From JBBIPA01 sp963775935 (GTDB lineage Bacteria; Chloroflexota; Dehalococcoidia; GIF9; UBA5629): a DNA stretch of 64,000 nt. This document shows positions 16,486-25,527 of this stretch, in pieces; position 1 is the stretch's first letter, and each line of letters opens with the position of its first letter. Location of the stretch: the NCBI GenBank assembly GCA_963775935.1, contig CAVZKR010000003.1:248001-312000 (forward strand), read 5' to 3'. The position numbers and the translations under genes were made by a program. Under the pieces are notes generated by a model. That model made no database searches, was not told the DNA's origin, and saw nothing but the letters and a program-made list of their open reading frames with translations.

Positions 16486-17217
16486 ATGCGGTATGCAATC
16501 CTCGCAGATATTCATGGCAACCTGGTTGCCTTCACGGCGGTGCTTAAGGACATTGAGAGGAGAGGTGGTCTCGACAAGATATGGTGCCTGGGCGATGTGG
16601 TAGGCTACGGCCCCGAGCCTCATGCCTGCATTGGGCTTTTACAGCAGTACGACCATATCTGTATTGCTGGCAATCACGACTGGGCAGCGGTGGATCTGAT
16701 TGATACCCTGGACTTTAACGAGGACGCTGCCCTCGCCAACCAGTGGACTGCCCAACAGCTAACCGGGGAGGATAAAGAGTACCTGAAATCCCTGCCGCAG
16801 GTCACCAGCGAGCGTGATTTCAGCTTGGCACATGGCAGCCCCAGAGAACCGCTCTGGGAGTATCTGTTCTCGACCAGAGCAGCCGAAGAGAACCTGGAAT
16901 TTTTTAGCACGCGCTTTTGCCTAGTGGGGCATTCTCACGTTCCCCTGATTTTCGAACACTCCGCAGAAGGAACAAAGCTGAACAAACTTGACGATGGGGG
17001 CACCACATCACTGGGCGACAACCGACTTATCATTAATCCCGGCAGCGTGGGACAGCCCCGCGACCATGACCCGCGCGCCAGTTACACATTATACGACAGC
17101 GACACTGGAACACTATATCACTATCGTGTTGAATACGATATCGAGGCTACTCAGGAGAAGATGCTTCAAGAAAAACTACCTGAGTTCTTGATTCTCCGCT
17201 TAAACCACGGTATGTAG
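16486..17217 (+). CDS. metallophosphoesterase, YfcE-like
   Basis: The 243-residue product has all metal-binding motifs of a calcineurin-like phosphodiesterase: ADIHGN at the N-terminus, GDVVGYGPEP, GNHDWAAVD, HGSPREP, GHSH and the terminal NPGSVGQPRD. It is a single-domain soluble enzyme with two metals that cleaves phosphodiesters; the substrate is unknown. ATG 16486 is preferred because MRYAILADIHGN is the usual N-terminus, with AGTAGG shortly upstream. It lies directly ahead of the SRP RNA, whose promoter begins at its stop codon. Confidence 0.88.
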   Translation: MRYAILADIHGNLVAFTAVLKDIERRGGLDKIWCLGDVVGYGPEPHACIGLLQQYDHICIAGNHDWAAVDLIDTLDFNEDAALANQWTAQQLTGEDKEYLKSLPQVTSERDFSLAHGSPREPLWEYLFSTRAAEENLEFFSTRFCLVGHSHVPLIFEHSAEGTKLNKLDDGGTTSLGDNRLIINPGSVGQPRDHDPRASYTLYDSDTGTLYHYRVEYDIEATQEKMLQEKLPEFLILRLNHGM

Positions 17218-17219
17218 CC

Positions 17220-17248
17220 TTGAAACAACACATGCTCCATAGTAATAT
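17220..17248 (+). promoter_or_regulatory. promoter of the SRP RNA
   Basis: TTGAAA (17220-17225), 17 bases, TAATAT (17243-17248); transcription expected about eight bases later, where the RNA begins. Confidence 0.7.
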
Positions 17249-17255
17249 TGTAGAT

Positions 17256-17524
17256 GGGTCGTGCTAGATGGGGAACTAGCGGTGCCCTGTACCCGCAATC
17301 CGCTCTAGCGGGATTGAACTCTGGTTCGAGGTTCTCGTTTCCCGGGACTGTTTCGATTAAGTGGCGTTGAGGGCTGGGTCTTGTGCGGCGGAGGGCTATG
17401 AACCCCGTCAGGTCCGGAAGGAAGCAGCGGTAAATAGTATACTCCGGGTGCCACGAGATTACCTGGCCTGAGTTGGCTGGTCGGGATAAGCCGAGAGGCA
17501 GAGTCGACAGTCAGTGCACGACCC
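17256..17524 (+). ncRNA. ffs: signal recognition particle RNA, large bacterial (6S/scRNA-like) form
   Basis: The ends pair, GGGTCGTGC at 17256 with GCACGACCC at 17524. The 5' part contains the Alu-domain segment GGTGCCCTGTACCCGCAATC, as in Bacillus scRNA. The S-domain tip with the Ffh-binding loops is unmistakable at 17407-17428 (GTCAGGTCCGGAAGGAAGCA). At 269 bases it is the long form with an Alu domain rather than the short 4.5S form. It binds Ffh and targets membrane proteins co-translationally. Confidence 0.96.
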
Positions 17525-17590
17525 ATTATTCTTCTCCCCGAATCCTGAAGAGAAACCGCGCAATAAACGGAGGAAAGACGAAAGCATTCC

Positions 17591-18460
17591 ATGGCCAAAA
17601 AAGAATATTCACCATCGGCTGAGGTCAGACAATCACTCCGCCAGTCCGGGCTCAAAGCCAAGAAAGGACTGGGACAGCATTTTCTTATAGACAAGTCCAT
17701 AGTGGAGACCATCATCTCAGCGGCTGAGCTTTCTCCCGGCGATTTCGTCATCGAGGTTGGGCCAGGACTGGGTATACTGACCTCGGAACTAGCGCGGAGA
17801 GTTGGTCACGTCACTGCCATAGAACTCGATACCAAGCTGGCTTCACAGTTGAAACAAAAACTGTCCTCCTCGCCGAATGTCACCATCATCAATGCAGATA
17901 TTCTGGAGGTCGATTTATCCGAAGTAATAAGAGACAGAGCATCCTATAAGGTGGTAGCCAATATACCGTATTACATCACGTCTCCCATATTGCATTATTT
18001 TATCGAAGCCTCGCTGAAGCCCTCGTTGATGGTGGTCATGATACAGAAAGAGGTCGGTGATGCCATTGTTGCCGGACCCGGCAAAATGACCACACTCTCG
18101 GTGAGTATACAGGTATATAGCAAACCCAGCATTATCTGCTACGTGCCATCGCAGAGCTTTTACCCGCCGCCGAAGGTGGATTCGGCCATCATCCGCTTCG
18201 ATATGCTTCCCGAACCAGCGGTAAAGGTAACCGATATCAGGAGCTTCCTCGATTTCGTCAGGTGCGGATTCAGGTCACCCCGAAAGCAATTGCGTAACTC
18301 ACTGGCTCAGGGACTGAACAGGAAACCCAGCGAAATTGCCCCCCTTTTGACCAAGGCGAATATCGACCCTCAACGCCGACCCGAAACCATTACCATACAG
18401 GAATGGCAGGGACTTTATGAGATTGCTACAATATCAGAAAAGGTAGAGCTGCCATGCTGA
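17591..18460 (+). CDS. rsmA: 16S rRNA dimethyladenosine transferase
   Basis: RsmA (KsgA) adds four methyl groups to A1518 and A1519 of 16S rRNA using SAM. The 289-residue product carries AKKGLGQHFLIDKSIVE, the SAM motif VIEVGPGLGILTSELA, AIELDTKLASQL, NADILEVDL and the catalytic NIPYYITSP, then a C-terminal helical domain with FRSPRKQLRNSLAQG. The only start is ATG 17591; a GGAGG lies about 17 bases upstream, further than usual. It begins an operon with ispE, overlapping it by seven bases, and follows the SRP RNA. Confidence 0.95.
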   Translation: MAKKEYSPSAEVRQSLRQSGLKAKKGLGQHFLIDKSIVETIISAAELSPGDFVIEVGPGLGILTSELARRVGHVTAIELDTKLASQLKQKLSSSPNVTIINADILEVDLSEVIRDRASYKVVANIPYYITSPILHYFIEASLKPSLMVVMIQKEVGDAIVAGPGKMTTLSVSIQVYSKPSIICYVPSQSFYPPPKVDSAIIRFDMLPEPAVKVTDIRSFLDFVRCGFRSPRKQLRNSLAQGLNRKPSEIAPLLTKANIDPQRRPETITIQEWQGLYEIATISEKVELPC

Positions 18461-19317
18461 CAGTCCTGGCGCCAGCCAAGCTGAACCTCGTCCTGGAAGC
18501 TCTGGGCAAACGCGATGACGGCTACCATGAAATTCGCAGCCTTGTGCAGACCATCAACCTCTACGATAAGCTTAATTTTGAGTTAGCCAGCGATATCTTG
18601 CTGGAATGCACCGAGCCAGCTTTGAAGATTGCGGATAACCTGGTAATCCGTGCGGCTGAGCTGCTTAAAAAAGCTGTCGGCTACCAGGGGGGAGCCAGAA
18701 TCACACTAAAGAAAAAGATACCCTCGAGTGCCGGCCTCGGCGGTGGCAGCAGCGATGCTGCTGCTACGTTACTGGCGCTCAATAAACTCTGGGATTTAGA
18801 ATTAGCAACTCGAGATTTACTGGCACTGGCAGCGCAATTGGGCTCCGACGTTCCCTTCTTTATCCACAAAGGCACCGCGCTAGTCGAAGGTAGAGGCGAA
18901 AAGGTGACACCACTGCTGCCAGCCGCATCAGCCTACTGGTTCGTGTTGCTCTTGCCACCGCTACCTGAAGTGATGGATAAGACAAAACAAGCGTATACGC
19001 AGCTCAAAAAACAACATTTTACCGACGGCACACTTACCACAAGGGCTACGGAATTATGGGCTAATAGCAGAGAAATCAAACCTGCTCTGACATTTAATGT
19101 CTTTGACTCTGTTGCTTTTGACATTTTTCCTGCGCTTAACGTATATTGGAAACGTTTTGAGCAAGCTGGCGCTACCAACATTCATCTGGCAGGCTCTGGC
19201 CCAACTCTATTCAGCCTTGCGCCTGACAGAAACAGCGCTACAGCATTATACCAGCGTATCATCGCTCAGGACATTACTTCTTATATCGTGGTGAGCACTA
19301 CAGACTCAGGAACGTAA
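18454..19317 (+). CDS. ispE: 4-diphosphocytidyl-2-C-methyl-D-erythritol kinase
   Basis: IspE phosphorylates CDP-ME with ATP in the non-mevalonate (MEP) isoprenoid pathway. The 287-residue GHMP kinase has APAKLNLVLEALGKRDDGYH at the N-terminus, the ATP loop IPSSAGLGGGSSDAAATL (near residue 90), GSDVPFF, and the C-terminal HLAGSGPTLFSL. The length is normal. It overlaps rsmA by seven bases, the usual rsmA-ispE pairing, so translation is coupled. Confidence 0.95.
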   Translation: MLTVLAPAKLNLVLEALGKRDDGYHEIRSLVQTINLYDKLNFELASDILLECTEPALKIADNLVIRAAELLKKAVGYQGGARITLKKKIPSSAGLGGGSSDAAATLLALNKLWDLELATRDLLALAAQLGSDVPFFIHKGTALVEGRGEKVTPLLPAASAYWFVLLLPPLPEVMDKTKQAYTQLKKQHFTDGTLTTRATELWANSREIKPALTFNVFDSVAFDIFPALNVYWKRFEQAGATNIHLAGSGPTLFSLAPDRNSATALYQRIIAQDITSYIVVSTTDSGT

Positions 19318-19323
19318 TTAAAA

Positions 19324-19926
19324 ATGAGCGAAGTCTCCCATCCAGAAAAAAGCAAAAAGAAGAAGTGGCTCGAGGCCGCTCTCTGGGCTATCGTCATGAT
19401 AGCTTTCACCGTCGGTCTCGTTTATCTCACGTGGATTCTCCAGAGACAGTTCAGAGTTTCCTTAAGACAATACGATATCCTGGCCTATCTGATTGTCTTT
19501 GGGGTTACCTTTCTCGCCAGCTGCACCATCGTGCTACCAGCACCGGGCGCAGCAATAGTTATCGCCGCAGCTGGCGTATGGAATCCCATAATTGTAGCTA
19601 TGGTGGCAAGTGTGGGTAGTGCCCTGGGTGAGATTACAGGCTACTACGCGGGCTATGTGGGAGAGAAAATAATCGTCAATGAACAGAATCGCACCTACCA
19701 GCGGGCAGTATCCTGGATGAAGCGCTACGGAATCTGGACAGTGCTGGTTATCGCTGCCATTCCACTGGTGCTTTTCGACGTCGTAGGGCTGATAGCCGGT
19801 GCTTTGCGATTACCTCTATGGAAATTTTTGCTGGCCTGCTGGGTGGGAAGGATACCCAAAGCATTCATCGAAGCTTATATCGGCGCTGGACTTATACCTC
19901 ACTTCTTCCCTTCGTGGTTTTTATAA
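19324..19926 (+). CDS. VTT/DedA-like membrane protein
   Basis: The 200-residue protein has a basic N-terminus and four to five hydrophobic helices. The VTT-domain core is visible: GAAIVIAAAGVWNPIIVAMV, then GSALGEITGYYAGYVGE, and AAIPLVLFDVVGLIAGALRL followed by WVGRIPKAFIEAYIG. Proteins of this superfamily include DedA lipid scramblases and transporters. It sits six bases after ispE and is likely the third gene of that operon; its end overlaps the convergent cca gene by six bases. Confidence 0.8.
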   Translation: MSEVSHPEKSKKKKWLEAALWAIVMIAFTVGLVYLTWILQRQFRVSLRQYDILAYLIVFGVTFLASCTIVLPAPGAAIVIAAAGVWNPIIVAMVASVGSALGEITGYYAGYVGEKIIVNEQNRTYQRAVSWMKRYGIWTVLVIAAIPLVLFDVVGLIAGALRLPLWKFLLACWVGRIPKAFIEAYIGAGLIPHFFPSWFL

Positions 19927-21168
19927 GTTTCTAAGCCAGCGGTGAACCAGCTTTTCTTCATCCTGTTTCGTCCGCGCCTCACCATTAAGCTTCGCTTTAT
20001 GCAATGCGGCTAATATTTTGCCAACGTTATGACCAGGTGGAACGCCTAGTTCTTTTACATCGTCACCATTTAACCGTGGTTTCAGATAGCGGAGTTTGGT
20101 GAGATATAAATTCAGGTGTTGTTTCACCACAGTAGACTGCGATGCCAGCATATTGACTTGAACCGCCTGCGGCATGTAGGTATGAAGCAATTGGTAAATA
20201 TCGCTCGGTTTCAGTTCCGGCTTTGCCAGAAAGTCGAGTTTCGCCTTAAGCTGCAGTGTCTGGTTCGCTGCCTGCGACAGCTTCTTGGGAAAATTGAGCC
20301 GTGACATCAGTTGCCCGTTCTCACGTATAGATACATGGTAGATAAGCAAGCACAGGTACAGTGGCTCCAGAGAGCCGCGTTTTTCGAGCTGGCGAGCCTG
20401 CTCGAATTTCTCATTGAGCCAGCGATCCCCCTCAAGAGACTCATGTAGTCTGCGCAAAACTCCAAGTTCACCAGCATGTCGCAGTGCCCGTTCGGGATAC
20501 TCTTCTGCCAGCATCAGCATAAGCTCATGTCTCAGTCGGTCACCGCTTATAGCATCGATCATGGGAAGATCTCGTACCATAAGCTCAGCAGTATGAGGCT
20601 CGATAGTAAAACCTAGCCGCTGCTCATAGCGAATCGCCCGAAACATCCTGGTGGCGTCATCTATGAAACTATTTGCGTGGAGAATACGGATGAGTTGTTC
20701 CTCAATATCCTTCTGACCATGGTAATTATCAATGAGCTCTCCAAAACGTCCGGGAACCAGATACACTGCCATGGCATTGATGGAAAAGTCTCGTCGGAAC
20801 AGGTCATCGGCAATAGTACCCGGCTGTACGTCGGGTAAAGCACCGGGGCGACTGTACCGCTCGCTGCGAGCAGTGGCGATATCAAGGCTGAAGTCAGCAA
20901 AATTGAGTTTCGCCGTGCCAAAGCGACGGTGAACTATAATCTTCACTTGACCGTGCTCAGCCAGTCCTTGAGCCAGCTTTATAGCATCGCCTTCCACCAC
21001 CACATCAAGGTCGAAGTTAGCCCTGTTCAGAAACAGGTCACGCACCACACCACCCACCAGAAATATATTCTGCCCTAATTTACTGGCTCTGACACCAACA
21101 TCCCGCAACAGAGTAAAAATCTGTTGCGGCAGATACGTTTTTAGCTCCGAAGAAAGATTTACTACCAT
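19921..21168 (-). CDS. cca: CCA tRNA nucleotidyltransferase / poly(A) polymerase family
   Basis: The 415-residue product has the class II nucleotidyltransferase head FLVGGVVRDLFLNRANFDLD, where DLD supplies the metal Asp pair, followed by RFGTAKLNF, a SERYSRPGALPDV segment and RRDFSINAMAV, then DDATRMFRAIRYEQRLGF of the RNA-binding neck. The C-terminal part is an all-helical body and tail without an HD domain. It adds or repairs the tRNA 3' CCA; an A-adding-only enzyme cannot be excluded by eye. tRNA-Arg here lacks an encoded CCA, so the cell needs this enzyme. Confidence 0.9.
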   Translation of the reverse strand: MVVNLSSELKTYLPQQIFTLLRDVGVRASKLGQNIFLVGGVVRDLFLNRANFDLDVVVEGDAIKLAQGLAEHGQVKIIVHRRFGTAKLNFADFSLDIATARSERYSRPGALPDVQPGTIADDLFRRDFSINAMAVYLVPGRFGELIDNYHGQKDIEEQLIRILHANSFIDDATRMFRAIRYEQRLGFTIEPHTAELMVRDLPMIDAISGDRLRHELMLMLAEEYPERALRHAGELGVLRRLHESLEGDRWLNEKFEQARQLEKRGSLEPLYLCLLIYHVSIRENGQLMSRLNFPKKLSQAANQTLQLKAKLDFLAKPELKPSDIYQLLHTYMPQAVQVNMLASQSTVVKQHLNLYLTKLRYLKPRLNGDDVKELGVPPGHNVGKILAALHKAKLNGEARTKQDEEKLVHRWLRNL

Positions 21169-21406
21169 GCGCAGTCTCGCTGCCTACGATGAGACAATTA
21201 TACTACGGTCTGAAAGAGAAAACTCGCTTTTAGCTTTTGAAACTTTGCTGCTCTGTCTGCCCATTATCCAATTGGTACATTACTTTTGAGCCATTCTACA
21301 GGCTGATTACAGGGTGGTCAAGATATAATGGCACTTTTTAAAACACTGCAAAACTGTGTGCAAAGGATTATAATGGTAATACCTAGTATAATTAGGCTTC
21401 TTTACA

Positions 21407-21423
21407 AGGAGCACACAACTCCT
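21407..21423 (+). promoter_or_regulatory. small hairpin covering the degV ribosome site
   Basis: AGGAG (21407-21411) pairs with CTCCT (21419-21423) immediately before the start codon at 21424, which could mask the Shine-Dalgarno sequence. Confidence 0.35.
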
Positions 21424-22260
21424 ATGGCAATTAAGATAGTTACCGATAGTTGCTCTGACCTGCCCCCAGATATAGCGAAAGCGCTTGGAATTACGATTGT
21501 ACCGGTCTATATCTGCTTCGGGAAAAAGACGTACCTCGACGGCATAGATATCAGACCTGAAGAACTGTATCCCAGGATGGAAGAGGAAAGTGAATATCCC
21601 ACCACTACCCAGCCTATGCCCGGAGATTTCGCCAATGTGTACCAGGAACTTGCCAGGGATGCCGATGGTATTGTATCTATTCATCTCCCTGCCAGGCTAA
21701 GCGGAACATATAACTCAGCGATACAAGGGAAAGTGCTTGCCAAAATAAAATGCGATATCGAAGTGATTGACTCGCTTTCCGTCTCCATGGGATTAGGGCT
21801 GGTGGTCATCGCTGCCGCCAGAGTAGCACAGGCAGGAGGTAGTTTCCTCCAGGTTATTCGAGAGACCAGAAGAATTATTCCCAAAATACACGTTTTAGGA
21901 ATGATGAATTCATTGAAATATGTACTTGCTGGCGGTCGTATATCCAAGACAAAAGCGACGACGGGTAGTCAGCTACACGTAAAGCCTCTCCTTGCCCTGA
22001 AGAATGGAGAGGTTTTCCAGGCTGCCCTGGTACGGAGCTATGCTAAAGGACTGGAGCATCAAATCGAATTTGTCGAGAAGGCTTGCGATGTACGAGAAGT
22101 AGCCATTGTACATAACACCACAGCCGAGGAAGCCAATACACTGAAAAAACGTATTAGTTCCTTTGTTCCCGCAGAACATATTTACATATCCCGACTTGGA
22201 GCCGGATTGGGCGTTCACTGCGGTCCAGGTACCACAATCACTGCTTACAGGCACGCCTGA
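21424..22260 (+). CDS. DegV-family fatty-acid-binding protein
   Basis: The 278-residue protein starts IKIVTDSCSDLPPDIAKALG and continues TVPVYI-type strand, YPTTTQPMPGDFANVYQ (conserved TSQPS-like loop), HLPARLSGTYNSA, IDSLSVSMGLGLVV, GRISKTKATTG and C-terminal GAGLGVHCGPGT. DegV/FakB proteins bind a single fatty acid and present it to a kinase (FakA) for entry into phospholipids; no fakA is nearby. ATG 21424 is chosen because DegV proteins begin with this strand; about 95 upstream in-frame bases are non-conserved leader. Confidence 0.88.
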   Translation: MAIKIVTDSCSDLPPDIAKALGITIVPVYICFGKKTYLDGIDIRPEELYPRMEEESEYPTTTQPMPGDFANVYQELARDADGIVSIHLPARLSGTYNSAIQGKVLAKIKCDIEVIDSLSVSMGLGLVVIAAARVAQAGGSFLQVIRETRRIIPKIHVLGMMNSLKYVLAGGRISKTKATTGSQLHVKPLLALKNGEVFQAALVRSYAKGLEHQIEFVEKACDVREVAIVHNTTAEEANTLKKRISSFVPAEHIYISRLGAGLGVHCGPGTTITAYRHA

Positions 22261-22349
22261 CAATAAACCTATCTACAAGCTAACAGGTCAAGCACTTATA
22301 CCAGCTAACAGCATATTTCATAATTGCAACTATTATCTCTTGCAATTAG

Positions 22350-22378
22350 TTGCAGTATGCAAATATTTGCAGTATACT
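22350..22378 (+). promoter_or_regulatory. metal-importer promoter with a palindrome in the spacer
   Basis: TTGCAG (22350-22355), 17 bases, TATACT (22373-22378). The spacer contains the perfect 14-bp palindrome TGCAAATATTTGCA at 22358-22371. A repressor bound there would block RNA polymerase. Further TTGCA words lie at 22324 and 22340. Confidence 0.6.
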
Positions 22379-22413
22379 ATCCCCATTATTATAATAATCA
22401 AGGGGGTTCACTC

Positions 22414-23256
22414 GTGAGAAAACGCTATTTCCTGGTTACCTGCATCCTACTACTGAGTCTAATAGCTACCGCTTTCATCGGATGCACAACAGAAAACAGT
22501 CAAAAGCTAAAAGTAGTTACCAGTACGTCATTACTGGCATATATCGCACAACAAGTTGGCGGCGACCGTGTTGAGGTGATAAACCTTATACCTCCAGCAC
22601 AGCATCCGGGAAACTTTAATGTCCGTCCTGGCGACATCGAAACATTGGCATCTGCAAATCTCTTTCTCCTTCATGGTTGGCCGGGTGAGGGTTATGCTGA
22701 CAAATTCATTGCCTCCGCTAACAATCCGAACCTGACCGTGGTTAAAGCAAGTGTTGACGGAAACTGGATGATACCACCCATACAATCAGCAGCAGTAGAT
22801 AAGGTTGCTGCGGCTTTCACTCAGATAGATAGTAAGAACGCTTCGGCCTACGGAAAATCAGCCGAGCAATACAAGCAGAGGATTTCGAAAAAAGAGGCAG
22901 AGATAAAAAATAAGCTCCAGAAGGCAAATGTTTCCCAGGTCAATGTAATAGCCTCCCAAAGGCAGGCAGATTTTCTTACATGGGCGGGTTTCAATGTAGT
23001 GGCTAACTATGCCGGTCCAAATGTCCTTAATCCTCAGATGGTCAAAGAACTGGTGGATAAGGGCAGGCTAGCAAAGGTAACACTTGTTATCGATAATCTG
23101 CAAGATGGGAAGGATGCGGGCAGAGCAATAGCTGAAGAACTTGGGGCAAAGCAGATTAATCTTTCCAACTTCCCCGGTGGTTTCGAAAATACCGAGACCT
23201 GGGAGAAAGCTATCGACAGGAATATAGAACTGTTACTACAGGCAATAACAAAGTAG
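22414..23256 (+). CDS. metal ABC transporter substrate-binding lipoprotein (ZnuA/MntC-like)
   Basis: The 280-residue product starts at GTG 22414 with AGGGGG nine bases upstream. It has a lipoprotein signal ending in FIGC, then the cluster A-I fold: VVTSTSLLAYIAQQVGGDRV, LIPPAQHPGNFNVRPGDIE, in which the His corresponds to the metal-binding His, FLLHGWPGEGYADKF, a long charged backbone helix, and a C-terminal VIDNLQDGKDAGRAIAEELG. The His-rich loop of Zn proteins is missing and the usual DPHxYEPTP reads QHPGNFNVRP, so the metal (Zn, Mn or Fe) is uncertain. It is the first gene of a four-gene operon. Confidence 0.85.
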   Translation: MRKRYFLVTCILLLSLIATAFIGCTTENSQKLKVVTSTSLLAYIAQQVGGDRVEVINLIPPAQHPGNFNVRPGDIETLASANLFLLHGWPGEGYADKFIASANNPNLTVVKASVDGNWMIPPIQSAAVDKVAAAFTQIDSKNASAYGKSAEQYKQRISKKEAEIKNKLQKANVSQVNVIASQRQADFLTWAGFNVVANYAGPNVLNPQMVKELVDKGRLAKVTLVIDNLQDGKDAGRAIAEELGAKQINLSNFPGGFENTETWEKAIDRNIELLLQAITK

Positions 23257-23278
23257 TCACCAATTAAGATAATAGGCT

Positions 23279-24055
23279 ATGCATCATACCGTTATAAAAA
23301 TCGAGAATGCTGTCGTTTCGTACAGGGAAGACGTTGCCTTGCGAGGCATTTCACTTGAGGTAAAAGACGGAGAGTTTGTTGGTATAGTTGGTCCAAATGG
23401 GGCTGGAAAAACGACGCTGCTGACCCTTATCAATGGATTTGGCAAATTAGTTCAGGGGAACGTATATGTACTGGGATATCGTGTAACAGCGGGGAACGGC
23501 CATTTCCTCAGAAAGAAAGTCGGGTATGTATCCCAGGCTCATAATATAGATCCGAGAATGCCAATGAGTGTCAGCGAAGTTGTCCAGATAGGACGCTACG
23601 GTAAACTGGGTCTCTTTAAGCGGCCGACTGCGTATGATGTAAAAGTTACAAACGATATGCTGGAGCTGGTAGGTATGGCATCGCTTACCAGACGGCCTAT
23701 CGGTCATCTTTCTGGCGGCGAGCAGCAGCGAGTAGCAGTTGCCCGCTGTCTGGCACAGGAGCCTGAAATATTTTTGCTGGATGAGCCAACGGCATCGCTG
23801 GACTGGCGTTCTAAAACAGAAATATTGGAACTTGTAAAGATGATTCACGACTCAAGACGTCTGACTACATTATTTGTCACCCATGACCTCGGTTCATTAC
23901 CTCTTACCTGCAACCGAATAGTGATGATGAAAGACGGACTTATCTGGGGTGAGGGCTCACCTGAAAAGATGTTGACCGATGACAATCTCAGCCTCCTGTT
24001 TGACTTACCGTTTGCGGAAGTGAGACAACGGAGGCAAACAGGTATATTGGTTTAA
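23279..24055 (+). CDS. metal ABC transporter ATPase (ZnuC/MntB-like)
   Basis: The 258-residue ATPase has Walker A GPNGAGKTTLL, Q-loop VSQAHNIDPRMPMSV, signature HLSGGEQQRVAVARCL, Walker B IFLLDEPTASLD and switch VTHDLGSL. The order SBP-ATPase-permease and the sequence place it in the Zn/Mn importer group. It starts 22 bases after the binding protein. Confidence 0.9.
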   Translation: MHHTVIKIENAVVSYREDVALRGISLEVKDGEFVGIVGPNGAGKTTLLTLINGFGKLVQGNVYVLGYRVTAGNGHFLRKKVGYVSQAHNIDPRMPMSVSEVVQIGRYGKLGLFKRPTAYDVKVTNDMLELVGMASLTRRPIGHLSGGEQQRVAVARCLAQEPEIFLLDEPTASLDWRSKTEILELVKMIHDSRRLTTLFVTHDLGSLPLTCNRIVMMKDGLIWGEGSPEKMLTDDNLSLLFDLPFAEVRQRRQTGILV

Positions 24056-24070
24056 AAAGAGGAGACCACC

Positions 24071-24922
24071 GTGGATTTCTCCATTTTCGGGTACTTGTTT
24101 ATGCAAAATGCCATCCTGACGGCTTTCCTTGGTGGCATTACCTGCTCTATTATTGGCGTGTTTGTGGTGCTTCTCCACATGCCATTCATCGGCGTATGCA
24201 TGTCCCATGCTGCTTTCGCCGGTGCCCTATTAGGAGTCTGGTTGGGCTTTGAGCCACTTATCGGCGCTTTCGCCTTAAGCCTGCTGACTGCTGCCATCAT
24301 CGGTCCACTAGCCGACCGTGGCGACCTTAATCCAGAAACTTCGGTGGGAATCATCTTTTCGCTTATGTTGGGGATTGCTTTCCTCATCATGGGGCTGATG
24401 CCTACCTCTCAATCAGCAGCATGGGATCTACTCTGGGGCAGCATATTGACAAATAACAGGCAGGATGTCTTTTTCCTGGCAATAATAGCTGTGGTCGTGG
24501 TGGTGCTGGTTACCATATTCTACAAAGAAATAAAAGCTACTGTTTTTAACCGTGACATCGCGCTCTCGGTAGGCATACCTGCGACTTTGATTCTATATGG
24601 TATCCTGTTTTTAACCGGGGCTACCATAACGGCAACACTCAGGCCTATTGGCGGAATGCTTATTTTCAGCCTTATTTTGAATCCGGCCGCCGCTGCGTAT
24701 CAGCTCACTTACAGCATGAAAAAAATGTTCTTGCTAGCAGCAGCTTTCGGCGTTCTCTCATGCTGGCTAGGCTTGTTCTTCTCTTATTTATTCAACATTC
24801 CCAGTGGCGCTACCATCGTTATTACTTCATCACTTATTTTTGGGCTGGCAGCTCTTTTCTCACCCAAGAAAAAGGTAAAAAGCTGGCAGTCAGTATCACT
24901 GCCGGAGGTACGTAGTGATTAG
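24071..24922 (+). CDS. metal ABC transporter permease (ZnuB/MntC-family)
   Basis: The 283-residue protein has about eight hydrophobic helices, including the family's conserved GGITCSIIGVFVVLLHMPFI, MSHAAFAGALLGVWLG and LRPIGGMLIFSLILNPAAAA segments typical of ABC-3 permeases. It starts at GTG 24071, GGAG six bases upstream. Its stop overlaps the methyltransferase start by eight bases. Confidence 0.9.
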   Translation: MDFSIFGYLFMQNAILTAFLGGITCSIIGVFVVLLHMPFIGVCMSHAAFAGALLGVWLGFEPLIGAFALSLLTAAIIGPLADRGDLNPETSVGIIFSLMLGIAFLIMGLMPTSQSAAWDLLWGSILTNNRQDVFFLAIIAVVVVVLVTIFYKEIKATVFNRDIALSVGIPATLILYGILFLTGATITATLRPIGGMLIFSLILNPAAAAYQLTYSMKKMFLLAAAFGVLSCWLGLFFSYLFNIPSGATIVITSSLIFGLAALFSPKKKVKSWQSVSLPEVRSD

Positions 24923-25502
24923 GTCATACTTCAACCAGAAGGCAGGAATCTGGGATAAAGTAATTGCAGAAAAAGATAGCACCAAGCTCAAGGCAATGGC
25001 GCATCGCCTTGATATCAAACCTGGTGCTTCTGTGCTCGATGTAGGCACCGGCACCGGTGTATTCGTCCCTTTTCTTTTGAACAAGATCGGGGGAAACGGT
25101 CGATTAGTGGCTATAGATATTGCAGAAGAAATGCTCAGAATGGCCAGAGCTAAAGATTTCTCCTCCACTATTGACCATATTCACGCCGATATAGTCACCC
25201 TTCCAATCGCTAAGGACAGTTTCGATGTGGCAGTATGCTATTCCAGCTTTCCCCATTTCCACGACAAGCCAAAAGCCCTCAGTGAGATAGCTCGCGTACT
25301 GAAAGGAGGAGGCAGTCTATTCATCTGTCACACGTCCAGCCGCGCGACAATAAATATGATTCATAGCGAACTGCCCGCAGTAAAAAACGACCTGATTCCT
25401 CATGCTGCGGATATGCTGCAATTGCTAGCGGATGCTGGATTCAGCAATGCCAGGATAGAGGACAACACAGATAACTATCTGACGAGCGCCATAAAGCTCT
25501 GA
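24915..25502 (+). CDS. class I SAM methyltransferase, translationally coupled to the metal importer
   Basis: The 195-residue protein has SAM motif I VLDVGTGTGVFVPFLL, AIDIAEEMLRMAR, motif post-I/II with DIVTLPIAKDSFDVAVCYSS and EIARVLKGGGSLFICHTSS. It ends without an additional domain. GGAGG stands five bases before GTG 24915, inside the permease gene. The tight coupling implies a role with the imported metal, for example modifying a metallophore or metal-related cofactor; the substrate is not known and this is inference. Confidence 0.82.
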   Translation: MIRSYFNQKAGIWDKVIAEKDSTKLKAMAHRLDIKPGASVLDVGTGTGVFVPFLLNKIGGNGRLVAIDIAEEMLRMARAKDFSSTIDHIHADIVTLPIAKDSFDVAVCYSSFPHFHDKPKALSEIARVLKGGGSLFICHTSSRATINMIHSELPAVKNDLIPHAADMLQLLADAGFSNARIEDNTDNYLTSAIKL

Positions 25503-25527
25503 AATAGTGACAAACGAGCACACAGGT

